DNA from: JBBRHF01 sp038223055
GTDB lineage: Bacteria; Actinomycetota; Actinomycetes; JACCUZ01
Direction: 5' to 3'
Assembly: GCA_038223055.1 (NCBI GenBank)
Contig: JBBRHF010000076.1
Location: forward strand, 1-18,051
Length of the DNA stretch: 18,051 nucleotides
Shown: positions 9,481 through 16,300 of the stretch, piece after piece
Position numbering within the stretch: the stretch's first letter is position 1
Layout: each line of letters begins with the position of its first letter
Translations under genes and position numbers: made by a program
The notes under the pieces: generated by a model
The model's database searches: none
Told to the model about the DNA's origin: nothing
The model's input: only the letters and a program-made list of their open reading frames with translations

Positions 9481-9593
9481 GTCAGCGCCGTGGTCTGACG
9501 GGCGCGTCAGCGCCGTGGTCTGACGGGCGCGTCAGCGCCGTGGTCTGACGGGCGCGTCAGCGCCGTGGTCTGACGGGCGCGTCAGCGCCGTGG
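9481..9593 (+). repeat. 25-bp tandem repeat array between convergent genes (4 copies plus a partial fifth)
   Basis: The unit is GTCAGCGCCG TGGTCTGACG GGCGC. Four identical, gapless copies lie at 9481-9505, 9506-9530, 9531-9555 and 9556-9580. The first 13 bases of a fifth copy (9581-9593) run into the minus-strand gene, whose stop codon (TCA, 9582-9584) and last two codons lie inside it. Each unit can form a hairpin (GTCAG with CTGAC, loop 9), and GCGCC with GGCGC gives an alternative. Sitting between two convergent genes, the array could act as a bidirectional terminator. It has no spacers and is not a CRISPR. Confidence 0.93.
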
Positions 9594-10019
9594 GCCGAAG
9601 AACGGGTCCGACTCGGGTGGGTTTCCCAGCTCGGCCCGGGGGCAGGTGGCGATCGTCAGGCCGGCCCAGATGAGTGCGTCATCGCACATCGACTCCACCG
9701 TCCAGCCCAGGTCGAGCCCGGTCTCGTTGACGCTGACCTTGTAGACCGTGATCTCGTGCCGATGCGGGCTGTCGTACATCACTGCGATCGAGCCGAGAAG
9801 GCGGGAAGACCCTCGGGTGCCGCCGACGCCGTCCCAGGCCACGTCGTAGCGCTGCCAGAGCGAGGAGGTGGCGTTCCAGACACCGCCCGCGGAGACGTCG
9901 AGGCGCCGTAGTTGCTGCAGCACCAGGGCGGCTGCGCGCTCGTCGAGGATCGCGGCGGGTCGGATGATCCGGACCGCCTCGCGTGCTGCCACCGTCATGC
10001 CCTTCTCATCGTGCCGCAC
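9582..10019 (-). CDS. Unrecognised protein (145 aa), possibly conserved in actinobacteria
   Basis: I do not recognise a named family. The protein is soluble, without signal peptide or membrane segment. It has an N-terminal helical part (about residues 9-38), a central segment GVWNATSSLWQRYDVAWDGVGG, then a strand-rich region with RHEITVYKVSV and LGWTVESMCDDAL, and a tail CPRAELGNPPESDPFFGPRR. The mixed hydrophobic/charged pattern and codon use look like a real gene. The start is GTG 10019, or ATG 9998 seven codons later; neither has a clear ribosome site. It is transcribed toward the cupin and away from adenosine deaminase, with a 41-base shared upstream region. Its stop codon lies inside the 25-bp repeat. 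Confidence 0.7.
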   Translation of the reverse strand: MRHDEKGMTVAAREAVRIIRPAAILDERAAALVLQQLRRLDVSAGGVWNATSSLWQRYDVAWDGVGGTRGSSRLLGSIAVMYDSPHRHEITVYKVSVNETGLDLGWTVESMCDDALIWAGLTIATCPRAELGNPPESDPFFGPRR

Positions 10020-10043
10020 AGGCCCGAGGTTGAGCCCCGAGCA

Positions 10044-10063
10044 GACGGTAACGTGCGGTCGTG
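10044..10063 (+). promoter_or_regulatory. Candidate leaderless promoter of adenosine deaminase
   Basis: TAACGT (10049-10054) fits TANNNT and lies exactly six bases before GTG 10061, the spacing expected if the transcript begins with the start codon. No Shine-Dalgarno is present. The surrounding 11-mer GACGGTAACGT (10044-10054) is identical to 3331-3341 at the candidate internal promoter of the transporter operon. On the minus strand the same bases contain TACCGT, a possible -10 for the divergent gene. Confidence 0.45.
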
Positions 10064-11269
10064 ACCAACTCCGTGCCCGGCAGTGCCCAGAGTGCCCCGC
10101 CCGACCGCAGCGCGCTCGCCCCCACCGCCCCGCCCGACCCGAGCCCGCCGCCCCAGCCGGTCGGCCTCGACCTGCTGCGGCGCGCCCCCAAGGTGCTGTT
10201 GCACGACCACCTCGATGGTGGGCTGCGGCCGGGCACGGTGATCGACCTCGCCGCGCAGATCGGCTACGACGCGCTGCCCAGCACCGACGTCGACGAGCTG
10301 TCCCGGTGGTTCGTGCAGACGGCCGGCTCCGGGTCGCTGCCGGACTACCTCGAGACCTTCGTGCACACCGTCGCCGTGATGCAGGACGCGGACGCGCTGC
10401 GCCGCATCGCCGCCGAGTGCGCGCAGGACCTTGCGGCCGACGGCGTGATCTATGCGGAGGTGCGCTACGCCCCCGAGCTGCATCTGGAGGGGGGACTGTC
10501 CCTCGTGGACGTGGCCGAGGCGGTCAACGAGGGCTTCCGCGACGGTGAGCGGCTCGCGGCGCAGGCCGGTCACCCGATCCGGGTCGGGGCCCTGCTCACC
10601 GCGATGCGCCACGCGGCTCGCTCGATGGAGATCGCCGAGCTGGCCATCGCCTACCGCGAGCAGGGGGTCGTCGGGTTCGACATCGCCGGCGCCGAAGACG
10701 GCTACCCGCCGACCCGCCACCTGGACGCGTTCGAATATCTCCAACGGGAGAACGCGCACTTCACGATCCATGCGGGCGAGGGCTTCGGGCTGCCCTCGAT
10801 CTGGCAGGCCATCCAGTGGTGCGGCGCCGACCGGCTCGGCCACGGGGTCCGCATCATCGACGACATCGACGTACCGGATGGCGCAATGAGCGTCGAGGAA
10901 GCCGCCGACTCGGCGACCCTCGGGCGGCTGGCCGCCTACGTCCGCGACACGCGCATCCCGCTGGAGTTGTGCCCGACCTCCAACGTGATGACCGGCGCGG
11001 TCGGGTCCATCGCCGAGCACCCGATCGGGCTGCTGCGCCGGCTCTATTTCCGGGTCACCATCAACACCGACAACCGCCTGATGAGCGGTACGTCGATGAC
11101 CCGGGAGTTCGAGCAGCTCGAACAGGCCTTCGGCTACGGCCTCAAGGACCTCCAGTGGTTCACGGTCAACGCCATGAAGTCTGCGTTCATCCCGTTCGAC
11201 GAGCGCCTGGCGTTGATCAATGACGTGATCAAGCCGGGCTACGCGGCCTTGATGGCCACCCAGGCGTAG
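10061..11269 (+). CDS. add: Adenosine deaminase (402 aa)
   Basis: This zinc enzyme converts adenosine and deoxyadenosine to inosine and deoxyinosine in purine salvage. After a Pro/Ala-rich N-terminal extension of about 35 residues, the barrel begins with LLHDHLDGGLRPGT, where H48 and H50 are metal ligands. Further catalytic residues are visible in TIHAGEGFG (ligand H237, proton donor E240), LGHGVRI (H261) and NTDNRLMSG (metal ligand D337). The residue after that Asp is Asn, where the mammalian enzyme has a second Asp. ELCPTSNV (about 302-309) is also conserved. Length fits bacterial members once the extension is allowed for. It is not joined to the upstream operon but shares its pathway. Confidence 0.95.
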   Translation: MTNSVPGSAQSAPPDRSALAPTAPPDPSPPPQPVGLDLLRRAPKVLLHDHLDGGLRPGTVIDLAAQIGYDALPSTDVDELSRWFVQTAGSGSLPDYLETFVHTVAVMQDADALRRIAAECAQDLAADGVIYAEVRYAPELHLEGGLSLVDVAEAVNEGFRDGERLAAQAGHPIRVGALLTAMRHAARSMEIAELAIAYREQGVVGFDIAGAEDGYPPTRHLDAFEYLQRENAHFTIHAGEGFGLPSIWQAIQWCGADRLGHGVRIIDDIDVPDGAMSVEEAADSATLGRLAAYVRDTRIPLELCPTSNVMTGAVGSIAEHPIGLLRRLYFRVTINTDNRLMSGTSMTREFEQLEQAFGYGLKDLQWFTVNAMKSAFIPFDERLALINDVIKPGYAALMATQA

Positions 11270-11308
11270 GCAGCCGAGCAGAATGGTGCATACAATCCGA
11301 TGCTCTAG

Positions 11309-11323
11309 TACGCTCACGATATG
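11309..11323 (+). promoter_or_regulatory. Candidate promoter of the toxin-antitoxin pair
   Basis: TACGCT (11309-11314) lies exactly six bases before ATG 11321, the same layout as at 870 and 10049, and there is no Shine-Dalgarno. A second, better -10 match, TACAAT (11291-11296), would give a leader of about 18 bases. Imperfect inverted repeats nearby (ACGCT at 11310-11314 with AGCGT at 11328-11332) could be where the antitoxin binds. Which box is used cannot be decided here. Confidence 0.35.
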
Positions 11324-11545
11324 CGCAAGCGTGTCACCGTCACCGTCGATGAGAAGGCAGTCCATGCCGCCGAGTCAGCCGTCGCCGCGGGCCGCGCGCC
11401 GTCGGTGAGCGCTTGGGTGGGCGCGGCGATGACCGAACGGGCTCAACGCGAAAGTCTGGCGGCTGTCCTCGCCGAGATCCGTGCCGAGCTCGGACCAGCC
11501 ACCGATGAGGAGACCGCATGGGCACGAAGCGTCCTCGGCCAATAG
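11321..11545 (+). CDS. VapB-like ribbon-helix-helix antitoxin (74 aa)
   Basis: This is a small DNA-binding antitoxin, expected to neutralise the PIN-domain protein encoded just downstream and to repress their shared promoter. The N-terminal strand KRVTVTVDEKAV, then an Ala-rich helix and the turn APSVSAWVGAAMTERAQRE, follow the ribbon-helix-helix pattern. The C-terminal LAAVLAEIRAELGPATDEE is acidic and amphipathic, typical of the toxin-binding tail. ATG 11321 is the only start that gives the complete ribbon strand. The stop TAG lies 28 bases inside the toxin gene. The assignment rests on size, pattern and partner; specific homologues were not checked. Confidence 0.8.
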   Translation: MRKRVTVTVDEKAVHAAESAVAAGRAPSVSAWVGAAMTERAQRESLAAVLAEIRAELGPATDEETAWARSVLGQ

Positions 11546-11898
11546 TCCTCGACGCGGGCGCGCTGATCGCCGTTGATCGGGCCGATCGGCGCGTGATCAG
11601 GCTGCTGGAATTGGCGACGGAGATCCATGTCCCGGCGGGCGCGCTCGCCCAAGCGTGGCGAAACCCCGCACGCCAGGTGCGGCTTGTGCGGGTGATGTCC
11701 TCGGACGGTGTGGTGATCCACCCTCTCGACGCGGACAGCGCCCGCGCGGCGGGTCAGCTGTGCGCGGCAACCGCCACCTCGGACGTCGTCGACGCGTCGA
11801 TCGTGCTCGTGGCACGCGTCGTCAACGGGGTCACCGTCACCAGCGACGTCGACGACCTGAGTCGCCTTGATCCCGGCCTCAGCCTCGTTGGTTGCTGA
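11518..11898 (+). CDS. VapC-like PIN-domain ribonuclease toxin (126 aa)
   Basis: PIN-domain toxins of this type cut RNA (often tRNA or rRNA) using Mg2+ held by acidic residues. The first acidic residue is D12 in IVLDAGALIAVD. D89 and D92 are in TSDVVDASIV, and D110 is in TVTSDVDDL. The position that is often Glu is Gln here (VPAGALAQAWR, Q45), a pattern I recall from actinobacterial PIN toxins of this subgroup, so it need not mean inactivity. ATG 11518 is preceded by GAGGAG at five-base spacing and overlaps the antitoxin gene by 28 bases, indicating translational coupling. The pair sits between adenosine deaminase and the deoC remnant, outside the salvage operon, consistent with a mobile insertion. 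No flanking repeats were seen. Confidence 0.82.
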   Translation: MGTKRPRPIVLDAGALIAVDRADRRVIRLLELATEIHVPAGALAQAWRNPARQVRLVRVMSSDGVVIHPLDADSARAAGQLCAATATSDVVDASIVLVARVVNGVTVTSDVDDLSRLDPGLSLVGC

Positions 11899-11954
11899 CC
11901 GGTCTGGGAGCGCCCGGCGCCGATCGCGTCGGCGGCCCGAGGTGATCTGGCGCC

Positions 11955-12387
11955 TCAGATGTCGATCGGGTGCCACACCGTCTTGGTCTCCATCGCCCAC
12001 AGCATGCGGAACCACTCGGGGCGCGGCCAGTCCTCGCCCGCTGTTTCGTTGACGACGACCAGGTGCTTGATCGCGTCCTTGGTCGTGCGCATGCCGCCGG
12101 CCGGTTTGACGCCGATCTGGCGGCCCGTTGCGTCGCGGAAGTCGCGCACTGCCTCCAGCATCACCATCGTCACGGATCATCGAGGTGACGGTGTCGATCG
12201 CCCAGGCCATGGCCGTGGTCGTGATCGACCGGCTGGCCAGGGCGGCGGCCCGGGCTTCTGCGCCGACCTGGTCGACGCCGGGCAGGCCGTGCAGGAAGCG
12301 CCGCAGCGAGGAGGCCGAGGACGCGGCCGAGGAGAGGTCGCCCGGTGGCAGCGGTCCGCGGGCCGGGTGGGCTGCGGTCGTGGTCAC
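11955..12387 (-). pseudogene. deoC: deoC (deoxyribose-phosphate aldolase) remnant with internal deletion, apparently fused to an aldehyde dehydrogenase tail
   Basis: Reading the minus strand from GTG 12387, one frame gives an N-terminal piece with RRFLHGLPGVDQVGAEARAA, RSITTTAMAWAIDTVTSMI. This is the start of a long-form (human DERA-like) aldolase. At about 12173 the homology jumps, in another frame, to the C-terminal part: VMLEAVRDFRDATGRQIGVK, PAGGMRTTKDAIKHLVVVNE, TAGEDWPRPEWFR. Roughly the middle 170-190 residues are absent, including the KTSTG segment with the Schiff-base lysine, so no activity is possible. After EWFR the expected GASSLLND is replaced by MLWAMETKTVWHPIDI and a stop. This resembles the ETKTVW-type C-terminus of aldehyde dehydrogenases, which often follow deoC in actinobacteria; that last part is less certain. 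DeoC would split deoxyribose-5-phosphate downstream of DeoA. Confidence 0.82.
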
Positions 12388-12438
12388 CTCGCGATGCCAC
12401 CGCCGCACCCGCGCCGCCTCGTCGGGCATGATGCGTCG

Positions 12439-12960
12439 ATGGTCAAGCGCCCCGTGGTCAAGCTGCGCGCCATCACTGACGACGACGTGTCCCGGCTCGA
12501 CGCCCACGGCGACCCGGAGTTCGAGGGGCGCTACAACGACTTCGGCGAACCCGCCACGGCGGCGAGCCTGCGGCGGGCCGTGGGCGCCGGCGTGGTAGCC
12601 GACGCCGACCTCGGCCTGCTCGTGGTCGACGTCGGCGGCCAGGCGGTGGGCACGGTCGGCTGGCGTGCGGTGCGCCACGGGCCCAACGCGATGTCGCGCA
12701 CCTTCCAGATCGGCATCGCGCTGGTCCCGGCCGGCCGCGGGAAGGGTTACGGCCCGGCGGCGCAGCGACTACTGGCCACCTACCTGTTCGCGGCCTCGAC
12801 GGTGAACCGGGTCGAGGCCTCCACCGATGTGGAGAACGTCATCGAGCAGAAGGCGCTCGAGCGGGCCGGCTTCACCCGCGAGGGCGTGCTGCGGGGTGCG
12901 CAGTTCCGCCACGGACAGTGGCACGACCTGGTGCTCTACGCCCGGTTGAGGGGCGACTGA
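12439..12960 (+). CDS. GNAT-family N-acetyltransferase (173 aa)
   Basis: This is a cytosolic acetyl-CoA-dependent acetyltransferase of the RimJ/RimL-like branch, which acetylates protein N-termini, antibiotics or small amines. The first strand and helix (VKLRAITDDDVSRLDAHG), the core strand TFQIGIALV, the acetyl-CoA pyrophosphate loop GRGKGYG near residue 100, and the C-terminal NVIEQKALERAGFTREGVL are all present. Length is typical. ATG 12439 begins directly before the first strand; there is no ribosome site. CATGAT (12427-12432), six bases upstream, is a weak one-mismatch version of the leaderless -10 layout. The final codons and TGA stop belong to a six-copy 16-bp array. The acceptor substrate is unknown. 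Confidence 0.88.
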   Translation: MVKRPVVKLRAITDDDVSRLDAHGDPEFEGRYNDFGEPATAASLRRAVGAGVVADADLGLLVVDVGGQAVGTVGWRAVRHGPNAMSRTFQIGIALVPAGRGKGYGPAAQRLLATYLFAASTVNRVEASTDVENVIEQKALERAGFTREGVLRGAQFRHGQWHDLVLYARLRGD

Positions 12961-13040
12961 GTTGAGGGGCGACTGTGTTGAGGGGCGACTGAGTTGAGGG
13001 GCGACTGAGTTGAGGGGCGACTGTGTTGAGGGGCGATTGA
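12945..13040 (+). repeat. Six tandem copies of a 16-bp unit spanning the GNAT stop and the next start codon
   Basis: The unit is GTTGAGGGGCGACTGA. Copies start at 12945, 12961, 12977, 12993, 13009 and 13025. The last base is A, T, A, A, T, A in order, and copy 6 also has C to T (GATTGA). Copy 1 encodes the GNAT C-terminus and its TGA stop (12958-12960). Copy 6 provides a G-rich ribosome-site-like GAGGGG (13028-13033), and its last A is the A of ATG 13040 for the following gene. Every copy has TGA within GTTGAGG as well, so stops occur in all three frames. Confidence 0.95.
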
Positions 13041-13354
13041 TGCCGCCGGCGGTCTATCTGGTGGCTTTCGCGGGCGACGAGCCGGGGCCGCGCGACCGGC
13101 TGGGGGCGATGGACGGCGTCCGGGTCGTCCGTGACCTGCCGCCCCGGCGCGTGGTCGTGGTCATCGACCCGGCCCGCCGGGTCACCGCGCTGGCCGAGAT
13201 CTCGGGGCTGGACGGTGTGGTCTCGGTCCGACCGGACCGGCTGGAGCAGCCGCAGCGCGGTGGCCGGGCGCCGGACCAAGGTGTCCCGGGCCGGTCGCCG
13301 GACCGGGGTGGCGACCGGTCGCCGCCACCCCGGATCGGTCGCCCTAACGCGTGA
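13040..13354 (+). CDS. Possible free-standing inhibitor-I9 / subtilisin-propeptide-like protein (104 aa)
   Basis: The first 71 residues follow a strand-helix-strand-strand-helix-strand order: AVYLVAF (4-10), a short helix about 15-24, VRVVRDL (27-33), RRVVVVID (36-43), a helix 45-56 and VVSVRPDR (60-67), ending DRLEQP. This is the layout of subtilase propeptides and I9 inhibitors. The end closely resembles the propeptide end of the neighbouring subtilase (GVAAVQRDRLEKP against GVVSVRPDRLEQP). There is no signal peptide and no catalytic domain. The last ~30 residues are Pro/Arg/Gly-rich and coincide with a strong DNA hairpin. ATG 13040 overlaps a TGA (TGATG), with GAGGGG six bases upstream. 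It may inhibit or chaperone the protease, or be a remnant of another subtilase. Function is inferred from fold pattern only. Confidence 0.5.
   Translation: MPPAVYLVAFAGDEPGPRDRLGAMDGVRVVRDLPPRRVVVVIDPARRVTALAEISGLDGVVSVRPDRLEQPQRGGRAPDQGVPGRSPDRGGDRSPPPRIGRPNA
13303..13333. terminator. Strong hairpin between convergent I9-like and subtilase genes
   Basis: CCGGGGTGGCG (13303-13313) is the exact reverse complement of CGCCACCCCGG (13323-13333): an 11-bp stem with a nine-base loop. For the subtilase it lies 11 bases beyond the stop codon, a good terminator position. For the plus-strand gene it lies inside the last codons (about residues 88-98). No T run is present on either strand. Confidence 0.55.
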
Positions 13355-16300
13355 CGGTCACTGGGTCGACCTCGGTGGTGACCCCCGAGACGAGCGGGGT
13401 GATCAGCTCGGTCGTGACGTCATGCGTGCCCGGGTCGTTGCCGCGCACGCCGAAGCTGTAGGCCAGTGCGCCGCCCGGCGTCCCCGGCGTGCTGGTCACG
13501 ACGAGGTCCCCGGTGACGGTCTGCCCTCCTGGGGGGTTCGGGGCGGTCGGGATCTGGGCGCCGCCGCTGCCGTCGGCGTTCTCCGCCCCGACGGTCAGCC
13601 CGGCGGCCGGGTCGGTTGGGTCCGCCGGCAAGTTCGTGGGGTCGTAGGCGAACGCGACGTCCTCGACGCCGTTGACACCGATCCACTGCTCGAACGTCCG
13701 GAGCCCGCCGCCGAAGAGGTTCAGCCGCCACTCGACGACGATCCAGCTGTTCCCGCTGGTTGAGTCGGTGACCAGGTCGGCCAGAATGCCTGGTGCGCCG
13801 GTTCCGGTGAGGTCGGTCCAGAACGGCGCCATCACGTTGTTGGGCCTGGTCGGGTCGGGCAGGGTCTGCGGGACGAACGAGATGTCGGCCGGCTCGGCTC
13901 CCCCGGCCACGGTGTAGCCGTTGGAGGTGACACCGAGGCTGGTGTAGGTGTCGCCGGCGAAGGTGAACGGCGGCAAGCCGGTGATGTTGATCGCGTCCTC
14001 GTCGCCGACGACCGTGGGAGTGGCTCCGGTCAGCGTGTCCAGCGGCAGGTAGCCGCCCGGGCCGGCGCCCGCTGCGATCGTCGGCGTGGCGAGCTTGCGG
14101 CCCACCAGCGTGGCGGCGGCCACGGTGTTGCGCCGGCCGACCTGGGTGGCGCCGGTCACCGAGGTCAGCGAGAGGCCGTCGTCCAGGCGGCTGCGGGCGG
14201 CGACGACGGCGTCCTGGGGCGAGTTGTTCGTCACGGTCACCGCGCACGTCGAGGTGCCGGCGCGCCGGCCGATCGTGGTCGGGTCGCAGGACTGGTCGAG
14301 GGTCACGACGCCTTGCTGGCGGAAGAACGCGACCGGCAGGTGCAGGTCACGGGTGCCCCGTCGCTCATCGAGGGAGATCTGGCCGAAGTACTGGCCCGCG
14401 GCGAGCTTGGGTGCCGAGATGCGCACCGCCAGCCGGACGCTGCGGCCGGGCCGGAGGCTGAACCGGCTCGGCGACACGGTGATGCGAGAGCCTGCGGGAG
14501 CCGTTGTCGACGCTGTGTAGGTCACGGTCTGGCCGGTGACGTTGGTCGCGACCCGCTGGGTCGTGACGACACCCGGCATGGTGGGGGCGTTGACCGAGGG
14601 CAGGTTCAGGTCGATGCGGTGCACCGGGTCGGCACCGGAGGCGGCGAAGTTGGCGGCCGTCTCGTCGAAGGTCAGCCCGGGGTCGCCGGCCTGGTTCAGG
14701 TTGACCCGGCCGCCGCCGAAATCGAACGGGTCGGCGGGGGTGACACCGTCCTCCTTGACGACCTGCTGGACGCCGGTGGTCTCCAGCGCGGACTTGACCT
14801 GCCCCGGGGTCCAGGTCGGGTGCAGCGCGAACAGCAGCGCGGCCGACCCGGTGACGTGCGGGGCCGACATCGACGTACCGGCAATCGCCTGGAACAGGTT
14901 TCCGGGGGGACCGAGGTTCGGGTCGTCCGGGGTCGGGGTGTTGCCGGCCAGGATCTGCACGCCAGGAGCGGTGATGTCGGGCTTGAGCCAGTCGCCGCCC
15001 GGGCCGCGGGAGGAGAACCCGGCCATCACGTCGCCCTGGCCGGTGGCCTTGGCGCCGCCGGTGAAGCTGGCGGCGGTGGCGGGGTTGGCGGCGAGGAACG
15101 CGAGCAGGGCGTCGCCGGCCGGCTTCTCCAGGTGCACCGCCGGCAGCCAGTGGTTGTCGGTCTCGGTGTCGGACAGGGTGGTGTTGTAGAGCAGCATGCC
15201 CGCCCCGTCACCTGCCTTGACATTGAAGCCCTTGTTGACCCGGGCGTTGCCGCCGCGGGCGCAGGCCACGATCTTGCCGGCGAAACCGTCGCCCGCTACT
15301 GCTGGCTTCTGGCAGCGCGCGTCGGCGTACGGCGCGGCGGAGGCAAGCACGACCGGGGCCGGGGTGGCGATGCCCTGCGTGATGGACGAACCGACGAGGG
15401 TCATCGACACGCCGGCGACGCCGGTGAGGGTCACCGTCGACTGGAAGGCGCGGGTCTGTGTCGACGCGGCGACCGTGGTGACCCAGGGGCCGTGGTGATC
15501 GGTGGTGCCTGCGCCGGGACCGCTGTTGCCGGCCGAGGCGGACACCAGGATGCCGGCGTTGTAGGCGTCCAGGAAGGCGAGCTCGACGGGGTCTCCGAAC
15601 GGGTCGGAACCGCCGCTGATCGAGAAGTTGATCACCCGTACGCCGTCGAGGATCGCCTGCGCCACGGCGGCCGCCGAGTCGGAGGAGAAGCAGCCGGTCT
15701 TTCCACAGACCTTGTAGACCGCAACTGAGGCACCCGATGCGATGCCGTGGATGGCGCCGAGGTCGTTGCCCAGCGGGTCGGCCTTGGCGACCGGGCCGCC
15801 GGCCGAGGTGGTTGAGGTGTGCGTGCCGTGCCCGTCGGAGTCGCGGGCGGTCTTTCCGTAGACCTCGTGGCCGGCGACCGCGTCGTAGGTGTCGAGGAAC
15901 CCCTGACCGGAGATGAGCTTGTTGGTGCACACGAACGGGTCCGGCGCGGGGGTCAGCGGGTTGTCGCCGAAGTCGCAGACCCGCGGCGTGCCGTCGGCCT
16001 TGGCCGGCGGTGCCGGGAGGTTCCCATGGTCGGTGTAGGACGGGTGCTCGGGCCACGCGCCGGTGTCGAGCACGCCCACGATGACGCCCTTGCCGGCGTT
16101 GTCGGACCCACCCAGTTGGTTGTAGACCGTTGGTGCCCCGATGAAGGCGGGGCTGGAGTCGGTCAGCGGCTTTTCGAGCCGGTCGCGCTGGACGGCGGCC
16201 ACCCCGGGCAGGCGCAACAGCGAAGAGATCTTGTTGCCGGGCAGGGTCAGGGCGACCCCGCCGTAGACGACCCGGAGGCGGCGCCCGACCGTGGCCTGGG

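Noticed and set aside
9481..9593. CRISPR array
   Set aside because: Units are directly adjacent with no spacers and there are no cas genes.
11518..11898. Inactive toxin because Gln replaces the usual second acidic residue
   Set aside because: The Gln in the VPxxxLAQxWR context appears typical of a PIN subgroup as I recall it, so it is not good evidence of inactivity.
11443..12678. 411-codon minus-strand gene covering the toxin and the deoC remnant
   Set aside because: Only a short stretch of this frame resembles DeoC; the rest is antisense to vapC and GNAT and is Arg/His/Asp-rich.
12945..13040. Iterons of a replication origin
   Set aside because: No replication initiator gene, DnaA boxes or AT-rich unwinding region nearby; the repeats are parts of gene ends.
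14313..15728. 471-codon plus-strand frame opposite the subtilase
   Set aside because: The minus-strand subtilase has an intact catalytic triad; this frame is Gly/Arg/Val-rich shadow with no ribosome site.
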